Assembly: GCF_026672545.1 (NCBI RefSeq)
Contig: NZ_JAPPRJ010000002.1
Span: forward strand, 633,001-697,000
Direction: 5' to 3'
Source: Rhizobium sp. SL86
Lineage (GTDB): Bacteria; Pseudomonadota; Alphaproteobacteria; Rhizobiales; Rhizobiaceae
DNA length: 64,000 nucleotides
Under the pieces are notes generated by a model that was not told where the DNA came from, ran no database searches, and saw only the letters and a list, made by a program, of their open reading frames with translations. A program made the position numbers and the translations under genes. Each line of letters starts with the position of its first letter. Within the stretch, counting starts at the first letter, position 1. Below, one piece after another: positions 26,636-35,521 of the stretch.

Positions 26636-27579
26636 GCGCGGATCCTCGGGTCAAGCAGGGTCTGCACCACATCCGCCGCGAGATTGAAGAGAACATAGCT
26701 TGCGGCGACCACCAGTACGCCACCCTGCACCAGCAGGATGTCGCGGGTCGAAATCGCTTTCACCAGCATTGCACCGATGCCCGGCCACTGGAAAACCGTC
26801 TCGATATAGACGGCGCCACCCAGCACGAAACCCGCCTGGATGCCGATCACCGGAATGACGCTGACGATCGCCGCGCGGAAGGCGTGACCGTAGACCACCT
26901 TCCTTTCTGAAAGTCCCTTGGCGCGCGCCGTGCGGATGAAATCCTGCCGCAGCACTTCCAGCATGGCGCCACGGGTGAGGCGCGCAATGACACCGGCGGC
27001 GACGACCGACAGGGTGAGCGCCGGCAGGATGAGATGACGCAAGAGATCCGGCAAATCGCCGCCGCCATAGACGGCATACATGCCGCTTGGCGGCAGCAGC
27101 CGCCAGTGTACCGCGAAAGCAAGGATCAGCAGCAGCCCAAGCCAGAAGGAGGGCATGGAAATGCCGGCCAGAACCACAAAGGTGATGATGCGATCAGCCC
27201 AGCCATATTGGCGCACGGCCGAGATAACGCCGGCGAAAAGCCCGATGATGGAGCAGAGCAAAAGTGAAGTGCCGGCGAGGATAAGGGTTGCGCCAAACCG
27301 TTCGCTGACTTCGGAAAGCACGGGACGGTTCAGAATATAGGAGCGCCCCAGATCACCCTGCAGAACATTGCCGATCCAGATCAGATATTGCTGGAGAAGT
27401 GGCTTATCGAGGCCGAGATCGCGGTTGATCCTTTCGACATTCTCCGGCGTCGCATAGGAGCCGAGAATGGCGGTGGCGGGATCACCCGGGATCAGCGCCA
27501 TCACCAGGAAAACGATGACGGACAGGCCGAACAGGACCGGGATGACCGAGAGCAGGCGCTTGGCGATATAACGGGTCAT
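26632..27579 (-). CDS. Peptide ABC transporter permease, DppB type
   Basis: The 315-residue permease starts with the usual MTRYIAKRLLSVIPVLFGLSV helix and has GDPA near residue 33. The cytoplasmic coupling loop is at RTARAKGLSERKVVYGHAFRAA. Six helices are expected. It forms the channel with the permease half of the downstream fusion. A hairpin (27599-27627) separates it from the binding-protein gene. Confidence 0.92.
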   Translation of the reverse strand: MTRYIAKRLLSVIPVLFGLSVIVFLVMALIPGDPATAILGSYATPENVERINRDLGLDKPLLQQYLIWIGNVLQGDLGRSYILNRPVLSEVSERFGATLILAGTSLLLCSIIGLFAGVISAVRQYGWADRIITFVVLAGISMPSFWLGLLLILAFAVHWRLLPPSGMYAVYGGGDLPDLLRHLILPALTLSVVAAGVIARLTRGAMLEVLRQDFIRTARAKGLSERKVVYGHAFRAAIVSVIPVIGIQAGFVLGGAVYIETVFQWPGIGAMLVKAISTRDILLVQGGVLVVAASYVLFNLAADVVQTLLDPRIRA

Positions 27580-27598
27580 GGCACTCCAGCGGGATCTG

Positions 27599-27627
27599 CC
27601 GGAGGCAGGTTATGAGACTGCCTCCGG
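27599..27627 (-). repeat. Intercistronic hairpin between dppA-like and dppB-like genes
   Basis: CCGGAGGCAG and CTGCCTCCGG pair perfectly over 10 bp around a 9-nt loop. It lacks a T-run. Its place between binding-protein and permease genes matches the hairpins at 9362, 39358 and 62241. Confidence 0.6.
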
Positions 27628-27639
27628 AACCGTCTTCAC

Positions 27640-29193
27640 TTACTTGCTGACCTGCCGGAGGTTCAGCAGGAAGGAAGGCTCCAGGGTGAAACCCTGCACA
27701 TTGGCGCGCGTGACGGCGTTCTGTTTCCAGTTGGCGACGAAGAGCCAGGGCGCGTCATCATGGACGATCCGCTGCACCTGCCCGTAAAGCTCGGCGCGTT
27801 CGGCCTGATCGGTCGAAGTGCGGGCCTTTTCCAGGATCGTGTCCAGTTCCGGGTTGGAATAATAACCGGAATTGAAGCCGCCTTTGTCGGGCATGGCGGC
27901 CGTGCGGAGCGCCAGATAGGGGAGGGTGTCCGGGTCGTTCGTCATCCAGGCCATTTCGGCCATGTCGGCCTTGCCTTCCAGCCCTGAGTTCACGCGCGAG
28001 AGAAAGCTGTTCCACTCATAGGTCTCGATCTTGACCTTGAAGCCAACCGCCTCGAGATCCGCCTGAATGGCGGCGCCCATGGTGACAGGGTCCAGCATGC
28101 CGGAACCGCCTTCGGTGATGTAGAAGGTCAGGCTCGGGTCCTCGATCCTGGCCTCCGCCAGCAGTTGTTTGGCCTTTTCCGGATCATAAGGATAGGGCTC
28201 GACGGAGGATTTCACCCAGTCGAAGGCCGGTGCGATCGGTCCGGCGGACACCGTCGCTGTGCCCTGCAGGACGTTATCGACGAGACCCTTCTTGTTGACG
28301 GCATAATTTGCCGCCTGGCGCACGGCCTTGTCCTTGAACGGGCCTTCCTTGGTATTCAGGACGCTGAACCAGACATGCGGCCCGACCTGCTCGCTCACGG
28401 CAAAATTGGGATCGTTCTGGAAGGTCGCGATGTTGTCCGGCGGAACCTCCACCATCACATCGATACCGCCGGCCATCATTTCGGCCACGCGGGTGTTGGA
28501 ATCGGTGATCGGCCGGAAAACGACGGCTTCAAGCGCCGGTGCTTCGTTCCAGTAGTCGCGATTGCCCTCCACCACGACCCGCTGGTTCGACTGCCATTCG
28601 ACGAATTTAAACGGGCCCGTGCCGGACGGGTGGCGGCCAAAATCCTTGCCGTATTGCTTCACGGCGGCAGGCGAGACGATAAGGCCGGTCGGATAGGCAA
28701 GATTGGAGAGGAAGGGCGCAAACGCCTCCTTCAGCTTGAACTCGACCGTCTGCGGATCGATGACATTGGCCTGATCCACCGCCGCGAAGTTGAAGGACAA
28801 CGGGAAGGGGCCGGTATCGTAGAACGGGTGGTTTTCATCCAGCATGCGGTCGAAGTTGAACTTGACCGCTTCGGCATCGAAATCACTGCCATCATGGAAC
28901 TTGACGCCCTGTCGCAGCTTGAAGGTATAGGTCTTGCCGTCGTTGGCGACGGTCCAGCTTTCGGCAAGCGCCGGTTCCACCTGTAACGTGCCGCTCTTGA
29001 AGCGCACCAGACCGTCATAGATATTGACGAGAATGCGGAAATCGTTGGTCGCGGTTGCCACATGCGGGTCGAGCGATTGCGGCTCGGCAATCTGGCCGAC
29101 AATCAGCACATTGGGGGGCGTTTGAGCCAGCGCCAAAGGGGCGGTGAGCATGAGGGCGGCGGCAGCGATCGCGTTGCGAAACAGCCTCTTCAT
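27640..29193 (-). CDS. Peptide ABC transporter substrate-binding protein (SBP family 5)
   Basis: The 517-residue protein has a Sec signal peptide (about 1-24, ending LALAQT). The family-5 domain shows EPQSLDPHVATATNDF, LAESWTVANDGKTYTFKLRQGVKFHDGSDF and PSGTGPFKFVEWQ. It binds a peptide-like or opine-like ligand in the periplasm for the DppB/CD/F proteins encoded downstream. It is the first gene of the operon. Confidence 0.92.
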   Translation of the reverse strand: MKRLFRNAIAAAALMLTAPLALAQTPPNVLIVGQIAEPQSLDPHVATATNDFRILVNIYDGLVRFKSGTLQVEPALAESWTVANDGKTYTFKLRQGVKFHDGSDFDAEAVKFNFDRMLDENHPFYDTGPFPLSFNFAAVDQANVIDPQTVEFKLKEAFAPFLSNLAYPTGLIVSPAAVKQYGKDFGRHPSGTGPFKFVEWQSNQRVVVEGNRDYWNEAPALEAVVFRPITDSNTRVAEMMAGGIDVMVEVPPDNIATFQNDPNFAVSEQVGPHVWFSVLNTKEGPFKDKAVRQAANYAVNKKGLVDNVLQGTATVSAGPIAPAFDWVKSSVEPYPYDPEKAKQLLAEARIEDPSLTFYITEGGSGMLDPVTMGAAIQADLEAVGFKVKIETYEWNSFLSRVNSGLEGKADMAEMAWMTNDPDTLPYLALRTAAMPDKGGFNSGYYSNPELDTILEKARTSTDQAERAELYGQVQRIVHDDAPWLFVANWKQNAVTRANVQGFTLEPSFLLNLRQVSK

Positions 29194-29366
29194 CGGAAGG
29201 ATCCTTTCGATTTGGCCTGTTGGGAAACCGGTCTTCTGACCCGGTAACTATGGCCAAGATCAGCTATGACAACCGCTGACCGAAAGAATACGGAGGCTTT
29301 TTGAAGCTTAGAGATGCCCGCGACCCTTACGGCGCGAGCATCTTTCTCGTCGGGGACAGGTTTTCC

Positions 29367-30872
29367 TCAGGCGCGCCGGCGCTCTCTGTTGTCACCAAAG
29401 GCATGCTGGTGCGAGGACGAGGTGTTGAAGCGGGAGAGAAGTTCGGAGAGGCCGGAGCTGATCCCCGCGAGGTTCTGCGTGGAGGCGTTCGTCTCTTCCG
29501 TCAGGGCCGCGTTGCGCTGCGTGATCTGGTCGATGCTGCGGATCGCGGCATTGATCTCGTCGATGCCGGAGGATTGTTCGCGGGCCGACTGGGCGATCCA
29601 GCTGATGTGTTCGCTGATGGCGTTGACGCGTTCGCCGATTGTGACCAGAGCCTGGCCGGTGCGATTGACGAGATCGACGCCGCGGTTCACGTCTGCCGAG
29701 GACTGGTCGATCAATTCCTTGATTTCCTTCGCAGCGGCGGCCGAACGTTGGGCGAGTTCGCGCACTTCCTGGGCCACGACGGCAAAGCCCTTGCCCTGTT
29801 CACCGGCACGCGCGGCCTCGACGCCGGCGTTGAGCGCGAGAAGGTTGGTCTGGAAGGCAATCTCGTCGATGGCGCCGATGATCTGGGTCATCTTGTGCGA
29901 CGAGCTTTCGATCTGACCCATGGCGTTGATGGCTTCCTCCACCACCTTGCCGGATCGCGTGGCTTCCTCGGCGGATTCCCGAACGACCGTCTGGACTTCG
30001 GCGGTGCGCTGGGCGGCCGACGCGGAGATCGTCGTGATTTCCTCGATGGCGGCTGCGGTCTGCTCAAGCGCCGAAGCCTGCTGTTCTGTGCGCTTGGCCA
30101 TGTCGTCGGTCGCGTGCGAGATGCTGTCGATTTCCGCCAGAACCTGCGCCACCGCGCTGCGGATTTCCACCATTGCACCGTTCAATTCGGTGATCGACTC
30201 GTTGTAATTCGATTTGATCCGCGAGAACGTGTCCGAGAGCTGCTCGGTCATCCGGAAGTTCAGGTTGCGGTCTGACAGGTTGCGAAGCGCCCGGTCGAGC
30301 GCTGCCAGCGCCGTTTCCTGCTCCACCGCAAACTTCTGGCGCTCTTCCTCCACACGCTGGCGGCCGGCGGCCAGTTCATCGAGATAAACGGAAATCGAGT
30401 AGTCCATGTCGATGAGTGCCGCCTTGACGACGGCGGAGATCTTTTCTTCGACGGCCTTGGCCTTCTTGGCGTGGAGGAACCCCTTGAGCTCCGAAGCGAC
30501 CACGGCCTTGATGATGCCTTCCAGGATCAGGGTATAGCCACCGATGTACCAGCGCGGCTCCAGCCCCAGCTTGGCGTGCGTGCGGCCAACGGCAGAGACC
30601 GCTTCGACATAACCGGCATCATATTTCCCCGAGGCGATCGAGGCCCAGTGCTTTTCCTGGCGTCCCTTGGCATGGGCAATATGGCTATCGGAGGAGAAAA
30701 ACGAGGCGGTATGCGGGTGCCTCTTTGCTTTGTCATAAAAATCGTCCAGTGCAGGACCAATTGCCGTACGGATCAGCGGCTGCATTTCGGAAAGGATACG
30801 ACGCGCTGGTTCATTCAGACCGGCAAAATTCAGGCGGTCGTTCAAGTCCTTCAGCGTTTCGGGGGCAGTCAT
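29367..30872 (-). CDS. Globin-coupled (HemAT-like) soluble chemoreceptor
   Basis: The 501-residue protein has an N-terminal protoglobin sensor (about 1-165). It carries the proximal-histidine region [22 protein letters not shown]. The C-terminal MCP signalling domain holds the hairpin tip [21 protein letters not shown]. There is no transmembrane helix, so it senses oxygen or redox gas in the cytoplasm and signals to CheA/CheW, which are not in this window. ATG 30872 has GGAG 6 nt upstream; a TTG two codons earlier is less likely. It is divergent from the LuxR-type gene. Confidence 0.92.
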   Translation of the reverse strand: MTAPETLKDLNDRLNFAGLNEPARRILSEMQPLIRTAIGPALDDFYDKAKRHPHTASFFSSDSHIAHAKGRQEKHWASIASGKYDAGYVEAVSAVGRTHAKLGLEPRWYIGGYTLILEGIIKAVVASELKGFLHAKKAKAVEEKISAVVKAALIDMDYSISVYLDELAAGRQRVEEERQKFAVEQETALAALDRALRNLSDRNLNFRMTEQLSDTFSRIKSNYNESITELNGAMVEIRSAVAQVLAEIDSISHATDDMAKRTEQQASALEQTAAAIEEITTISASAAQRTAEVQTVVRESAEEATRSGKVVEEAINAMGQIESSSHKMTQIIGAIDEIAFQTNLLALNAGVEAARAGEQGKGFAVVAQEVRELAQRSAAAAKEIKELIDQSSADVNRGVDLVNRTGQALVTIGERVNAISEHISWIAQSAREQSSGIDEINAAIRSIDQITQRNAALTEETNASTQNLAGISSGLSELLSRFNTSSSHQHAFGDNRERRRA

Positions 30873-30957
30873 TGGCAACTCCAGGATGAGGCAGCAGTGT
30901 GCTGTCCGGGTACTTTAGGAGGTATTGATTAACGCTAACTTATTGTTGAGATGCGAC

Positions 30958-30976
30958 TCTCGGGGTATATCCGAGA
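30958..30976. promoter_or_regulatory. Possible operator between the chemoreceptor and luxR-type genes
   Basis: TCTCGG-N7-CCGAGA is a perfect 6-7-6 inverted repeat in the divergent promoter region. Its size fits a lux-type box, but no strong sequence match supports that, so the call is tentative. Confidence 0.3.
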
Positions 30977-31082
30977 CGCCAGCGGTTCGATCTGAAAGCC
31001 GTTTGATTCCGTAACCCTTCGTCCTTCTTGCGCCAATATGACGTGTCCGGGACAGAATTTTCCTGATTTGATTAGGTGCATC

Positions 31083-31814
31083 ATGGTGAGCAGTCCGATT
31101 TTCAGTCGTGCAGACGATCTGGACAAATATGTTGATCTTGCCTCGGTTCCTCGGCATCGTTTCATCCACAACCATCCCTTCACCATGCGACTGCGCAAGG
31201 CGGTTGCCTTCGATTACGTGATGGTCAGCGGGCTTGATATCGACAATTTCCGCTTCGGAACGGGGCAGTCGATCGATACGGATTTTCCGCCGGCCTTTAT
31301 CGAATCCTACTACGACGAGAAGTTTCATCTGTCGGATCCCTTCATTGAACGTGCCAAACTGTCCGAAGGTGTGGTGATCGAAAGCGACGTGCTGAAGGGC
31401 GTCGAACTCAACAGCCGGCTCGCCTACCTGCTCGACGCGTTCAACATCAAGAATCGTCTCCTCTTTCCGATCCGCCGTGGCAACGAGATGTATGGCTGCG
31501 TCGGATTTTCCCGGACGGTGCCCTTCGAGGCGGACGAAATCGACTTTCTCGGTGCGATTGCCCAATCGACCCATACCGCGGTGACCCGGCCTTTGATGGA
31601 GCGTTTCGCTGCTTCGGCTTTGCGTCTGTCGTCAGGAGAGATGATCTGTCTGAAACTTGCGTCGATGGGGCTTACCAGCGAACAGATCGCGCAAGAGAGC
31701 GGTTACCAGGTCGATACCGTCAACACCTACATCAAGAACGCCACCCGTAAGGTCGGCGCCACCAACCGCACGCAGGCGATCGCCGAAGCCATTCGACGCC
31801 ACCTGATCGATTGA
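31083..31814 (+). CDS. LuxR-family solo regulator with autoinducer-binding-like domain
   Basis: The 243-residue protein has an N-terminal domain like the acyl-homoserine-lactone binding fold and a C-terminal LuxR helix-turn-helix (SSGEMICLKLASMGLTSEQIAQE, VDTVNTYIKNATRKVGATNRTQA). In the pocket, the DP pair is kept (HLSDPFIER), but the tryptophan usually found about 15 residues later is absent (SEGVVIESD), so the ligand may not be a classical lactone. No LuxI-type synthase is nearby. ATG 31083 has AGG 7 nt upstream; ATG 31038 has none. Confidence 0.82.
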   Translation: MVSSPIFSRADDLDKYVDLASVPRHRFIHNHPFTMRLRKAVAFDYVMVSGLDIDNFRFGTGQSIDTDFPPAFIESYYDEKFHLSDPFIERAKLSEGVVIESDVLKGVELNSRLAYLLDAFNIKNRLLFPIRRGNEMYGCVGFSRTVPFEADEIDFLGAIAQSTHTAVTRPLMERFAASALRLSSGEMICLKLASMGLTSEQIAQESGYQVDTVNTYIKNATRKVGATNRTQAIAEAIRRHLID

Positions 31815-32037
31815 CGATACAGTGGTTTTTGCCGGAAGTGGCTGCGCGGAAACTGCCGTCATGCGGTAGGATCTCTGCCGGTTTCGCGGTTTCGTGACCA
31901 GGATTTTCGCACCTGCCGTTTACATTTCGGACCTCGCTCCTATTTCTCCTTCAACCATCAAGGATTGGGGAACTAAGGCATGGTTTTCCGATAACTTTTT
32001 TCGTGAGAAGCGCTCGTCTTGCCAGCGGAGACGATCA

Positions 32038-33564
32038 TTGCAGCCGAACAACCAGGATCTTGATCTTTGCGCCCGGGAGCCCATCCACATTCCCGGCGCG
32101 ATCCAGCCGCATGGGGCGCTTTTTGTGATCAGGCCAGCGGATGGTGTTGTCGTCCAGGCCAGCGCCAATCTCGCGGACTATCTGTCCGATGCGGTCGAAC
32201 TGGGTCAGGTTCCAAGCGGCGAGGTTGCGGCCCATCTGGCGCCGATATTGACCTGGTACGCCACCGAGGAGCCTTTCTACCAGACGGTCATCGCCCCCCT
32301 GCAGCTCAGCCTCGTCGCGCATCGGTGTGGGAAGCGGATCGTCGTGGAGGTGGAACGCACCGAAATTCGCCCGGCGGACGAGGTGTTCGGTACGCTTCGC
32401 AGCTTCACGCAACGCCTCGGGGCACAGGCCGACATCCCGAAATCGCTGTCGGCGACGGCCGACCTCGTCCGACAGCTGACGAGCTTCGACCGGGTTCTGA
32501 TCTATCGCTTCGATGCCGACTGGAACGGCCATGTGGTGGCCGAATCGAATGGCGGCCGGCTTCCGGTCTATCTCGACCTGCGTTTTCCCAGCGGCGATAT
32601 CCCGGCGCAGGCGAGAGCCCTCTATGTCGTCAATCGGCTGCGCATCATTCCAGATGCAAGCTACACGCCTGTTCCGATCCTCTCGCATGAGGACGGGCAG
32701 GATTGCGCGCCGCTGGACCTCAGCCTCGCGCAATTGCGCAGCGTTTCGCCAGTGCATCTCGAATATATGCGCAACATGGGCACGTTTGCCTCCATGTCCG
32801 TCTCGATCATGGTCGATGGCCGTTTCTGGGGCCTGATTGCCTGCCACAGCGCCGGACCGCATCTGATTGCGCACAGCACGCGCGAGATGTGCGATTTCGT
32901 GGCGCAATCGCTGGCGATGCGGATTTCGGCGCTTGTGCGGGCAGAGGAGGCGGCGGGCCGCGCAGCCCTGGCCTCAAACACAAGCCGCCTTTTGGGGGCA
33001 ATGGCTGCCACGCCCGATTGGGTGGACGGGCTGCTGGGTGCCAACGAGGCGCTGCTTGCACAAGTTCGCGCAGCCGGGGCGGCCGTCGCGGTCGACGGAC
33101 GGGTTCGATGCATCGGCTCGGCACCGGATGACCTGAGTGTCATGCAGATCGTCGAATGGCTGGCAGGCCGCGAGGACGAAGCCTGTTTCGCGACCGACTC
33201 ACTGCACCGTGAGATGGAGGGCGCAGACGATATTGCAGGGGTGGCGAGCGGTGTCCTCGCCGTCAGCATTTCGAAGGTTCACAACAGTTGGCTGATCTGG
33301 TTCAGGCCGGAACTCGTCAGGACGGTGACCTGGGGCGGCAACCCGCACAAGGTTATCCGTGAAAGCGGCCGCATCCCGATCGTCATGCTCACATCCTCGC
33401 GGGAGGAACAGGATCTCGTCCGCAGTTACGAGCTGGGGGTCAACGCCTTCGTCGTGAAGCCCGTCGAATTCACCGCTTTCTTTCAGGCCATACAAGATCT
33501 TGGCGTGTTCTGGGCCCTTTTGAACGAGCCGCCTCCGGGATTTTCCAGCAATGCCAAAATCTAG
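32038..33564 (+). CDS. Bacteriophytochrome photosensory part fused to a receiver-domain tail, kinase lost
   Basis: The 508-residue product begins as a normal bacteriophytochrome: biliverdin cysteine C11 in DLCAREPIHIPGAIQPHG (PAS), GAF with FPSGDIPAQAR in place of PASDIP and the conserved histidine in SPVHLEYMRNMG, then PHY up to WGGNPHK (432-438). At that point the frame jumps to IPIVMLTSSREEQDL...VKPV, the second half of a CheY-like receiver, and ends. The rest of PHY, the whole histidine kinase and the first half of the receiver with its phospho-aspartate are missing. The frame stays open, so it may still be made. TTG 32038 has GGAG 7 nt upstream and gives the family N-terminus. It overlaps the next gene by 14 nt. 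Confidence 0.85.
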   Translation: MQPNNQDLDLCAREPIHIPGAIQPHGALFVIRPADGVVVQASANLADYLSDAVELGQVPSGEVAAHLAPILTWYATEEPFYQTVIAPLQLSLVAHRCGKRIVVEVERTEIRPADEVFGTLRSFTQRLGAQADIPKSLSATADLVRQLTSFDRVLIYRFDADWNGHVVAESNGGRLPVYLDLRFPSGDIPAQARALYVVNRLRIIPDASYTPVPILSHEDGQDCAPLDLSLAQLRSVSPVHLEYMRNMGTFASMSVSIMVDGRFWGLIACHSAGPHLIAHSTREMCDFVAQSLAMRISALVRAEEAAGRAALASNTSRLLGAMAATPDWVDGLLGANEALLAQVRAAGAAVAVDGRVRCIGSAPDDLSVMQIVEWLAGREDEACFATDSLHREMEGADDIAGVASGVLAVSISKVHNSWLIWFRPELVRTVTWGGNPHKVIRESGRIPIVMLTSSREEQDLVRSYELGVNAFVVKPVEFTAFFQAIQDLGVFWALLNEPPPGFSSNAKI

Positions 33565-34645
33565 TCATCGCCGCTTGACGGCGCCGCGTGTTCTTCTTCT
33601 GGAAGACAGCAGCCTTGATGCTGAACTGATCCGCGAACATCTGGAGCAGTTGCAGTTGCAGCCTCTGCCGGAGGTCCGCCGTGCCGTAAACAAGGCGGAG
33701 TATCTGGCAGCGCTTGAAGACGGAGAATTCGACGTCATCCTGGCGGATTTTTCGCTACCCGATTTCGATGGCATGACCGCCTTGGAGATGGCGCGCGAAC
33801 GGTTGCCGCAGACGCCCTTCATCTTCGTCTCCGGTGTGCTCGGCGAAGAGGCGGCAATCGAAAGCTTCCGCCGCGGTGCGACCGATTACATCCTCAAGCA
33901 GCGGCTGATCCGTCTGCCGGCTGCTGTGGAGAGGGCACTTGCCGAAGCCTACGAGAAGGCCGAACGCCGCCGCTCGGAACAGCACCGGGAACTGCTGGTG
34001 CGGGAACTCAGCCACCGGGTGAAGAACACGATGGCCATGGTCATGTCGATCGTTCGCCGGACGGCAAAGAACAGCGTGACCGTGGACGATTACGTCGAGA
34101 ACTTGATGGGTCGCCTGCGCGCCATGGCGGATGCCCATGCGCTGCTGTTCGAGACCAACTGGCGGGAAGCAAGGCTGGAAGATGTGATCCAGCGCACGGT
34201 TGCTGCCTATGTCCGGCGTGTCGAGCGGATCGATATCCAATTCGGCCCCCGCATTGATCTTGATCCGAAGGCCGCGCTTGCGATCAGCATGGTCATCAAC
34301 GAGCTGGCGACCAATGCCATCAAATACGGGTCCCTCAGCTGTGACGACGGGAAAGTCATCGTGTCGTGGACCAAATCGACGGACCAAAGCCAGAACGAGA
34401 ACGTGCGGCTGACCTGGAAAGAGACCGACGGCCCTTCGGTTCAGGCACCCGAAAGCACCGGTTTTGGCACGACATTGATCCAGCGGATGATCGGCTACGA
34501 GCTTCTGGGTGATGCACAGCTCAGCTTTAAGCCGGAGGGACTGATCTGCGAGATCACATTTCCCCTTCACATCGATGATGACGGAGAGGACGCCGTTGCC
34601 TCAGATGGCCTTTCGCCGGACCGGCTGGAAAACTTCCGTCACTAA
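33551..34645 (+). CDS. Receiver plus HWE-type histidine kinase
   Basis: The 364-residue protein starts with a receiver (LLLEDSSLD with acidic pair E18/D19, phospho-acceptor D66 in ILADFSLPD, and LKQ). An HWE/HisKA_2-type kinase follows: ELSHRVKNTMAMVMSIVRRT holds the phospho-histidine near residue 150, and ELATNAIKYGSL is the N-box. The W-x-E element (LTWKETDGP) defines the HWE group. Such kinases often sit downstream of phytochromes and take part in light or general-stress signalling. Its input phytochrome kinase upstream is broken, which leaves its receiver without an obvious phosphodonor. Confidence 0.9.
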   Translation: MPKSSHRRLTAPRVLLLEDSSLDAELIREHLEQLQLQPLPEVRRAVNKAEYLAALEDGEFDVILADFSLPDFDGMTALEMARERLPQTPFIFVSGVLGEEAAIESFRRGATDYILKQRLIRLPAAVERALAEAYEKAERRRSEQHRELLVRELSHRVKNTMAMVMSIVRRTAKNSVTVDDYVENLMGRLRAMADAHALLFETNWREARLEDVIQRTVAAYVRRVERIDIQFGPRIDLDPKAALAISMVINELATNAIKYGSLSCDDGKVIVSWTKSTDQSQNENVRLTWKETDGPSVQAPESTGFGTTLIQRMIGYELLGDAQLSFKPEGLICEITFPLHIDDDGEDAVASDGLSPDRLENFRH

Positions 34646-34993
34646 CCGTTCCAGTCTTGCCGGGCTCCAGGGCTTGGCAATCAGCGGCGTTCCGGCGAGA
34701 CGCGTCTTGAGTTCCGGCAATTCCGCATAACCGCTGCAGACGATCAGCGGGATGTCCCGCTGTTGCAGTGCCTCGATCACGGGGAAGGAAAATTCGCCGT
34801 TCAGGTTGAGGTCAACCACTGCTCCGATGATGTGAAGCGAGGGAATGGCATGGAGCGCCCTGTCGACGCGGCTGAAGGGCCCTTCGACACGGTATCCAAG
34901 AGCGATCAGATGGTCTTCCATGTCCATCGCCAGCAACATGTCGTCCTCCAGGACAAGAACGCCGGGCCTGTTTGATGTGCTCTGTAAATCCAC
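34601..34993 (-). CDS. Stand-alone response-regulator receiver
   Basis: The 130-residue single-domain receiver has the acidic pocket VLEDDMLL, the acceptor region GAVVDLNLNG, the T/S position in IVCSGYAE and the lysine in LIAKPW. No output domain is present, so it may act as a phosphate sink or bind a partner. Its last 45 nt overlap the end of the HWE kinase gene on the opposite strand, an unusual convergent overlap that suggests both stay functional together. Confidence 0.85.
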   Translation of the reverse strand: MDLQSTSNRPGVLVLEDDMLLAMDMEDHLIALGYRVEGPFSRVDRALHAIPSLHIIGAVVDLNLNGEFSFPVIEALQQRDIPLIVCSGYAELPELKTRLAGTPLIAKPWSPARLERLVTEVFQPVRRKAI

Positions 34994-35188
34994 GCGAAAT
35001 GTACTCTGTGTGCCCTAGGAGCTGGGATTGACGCGCTATCTGCTGCACCTGTTGGTGGTTTCAAGGGCGACACCGTACAAATGCCGCATCCAAGGCGGGC
35101 AGAGCATCCGGTGAGGCTACCTCCGATCCATTGATCACGGATCTGTGAAGTTCTATTCTCAAGATCCTTGTGGCGTCATGAGGTTTGT

Positions 35189-35443
35189 ATGGAAGAGTCG
35201 CTTGTTCCCGCACCGCGCCGCCGCGTCCTGAAGGGCGCCCGAATTGTCTTCAATAACGGCCACAGCGCCATCAACGTGGTGGTCCGAGACATGTCCCAGA
35301 CGGGCGCACGCGTTACCCTCGAAAACACGCAGGGTGTTCCAGATGCCGTGGTCCTGGTTCTCGATGATGGCTCATCGTTCAATTGCAATGTTGCACGGCG
35401 CCAACTGACGGAGCTTGGGCTGCACTTTCTCCAGCAGGTTTAA
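35189..35443 (+). CDS. PilZ-domain protein
   Basis: This 84-residue protein is a bare PilZ domain with the basic start PRRRVLKGARIVF and the DxSxxG motif RDMSQTGARV, which together bind cyclic di-GMP in many members. GAGG lies 5 nt before ATG 35189; an upstream in-frame ATG adds seven residues without support. As a lone PilZ it could alter motility or polysaccharide output, but no partner gene is adjacent. Confidence 0.82.
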   Translation: MEESLVPAPRRRVLKGARIVFNNGHSAINVVVRDMSQTGARVTLENTQGVPDAVVLVLDDGSSFNCNVARRQLTELGLHFLQQV

Positions 35444-35521
35444 CCGGCACGGTCCGGCAGGAACATTCGCAGGCGTGACCTGTTCGGCTGTCTCCAGATC
35501 CTCAAGCGATGGAGAGAGCGC

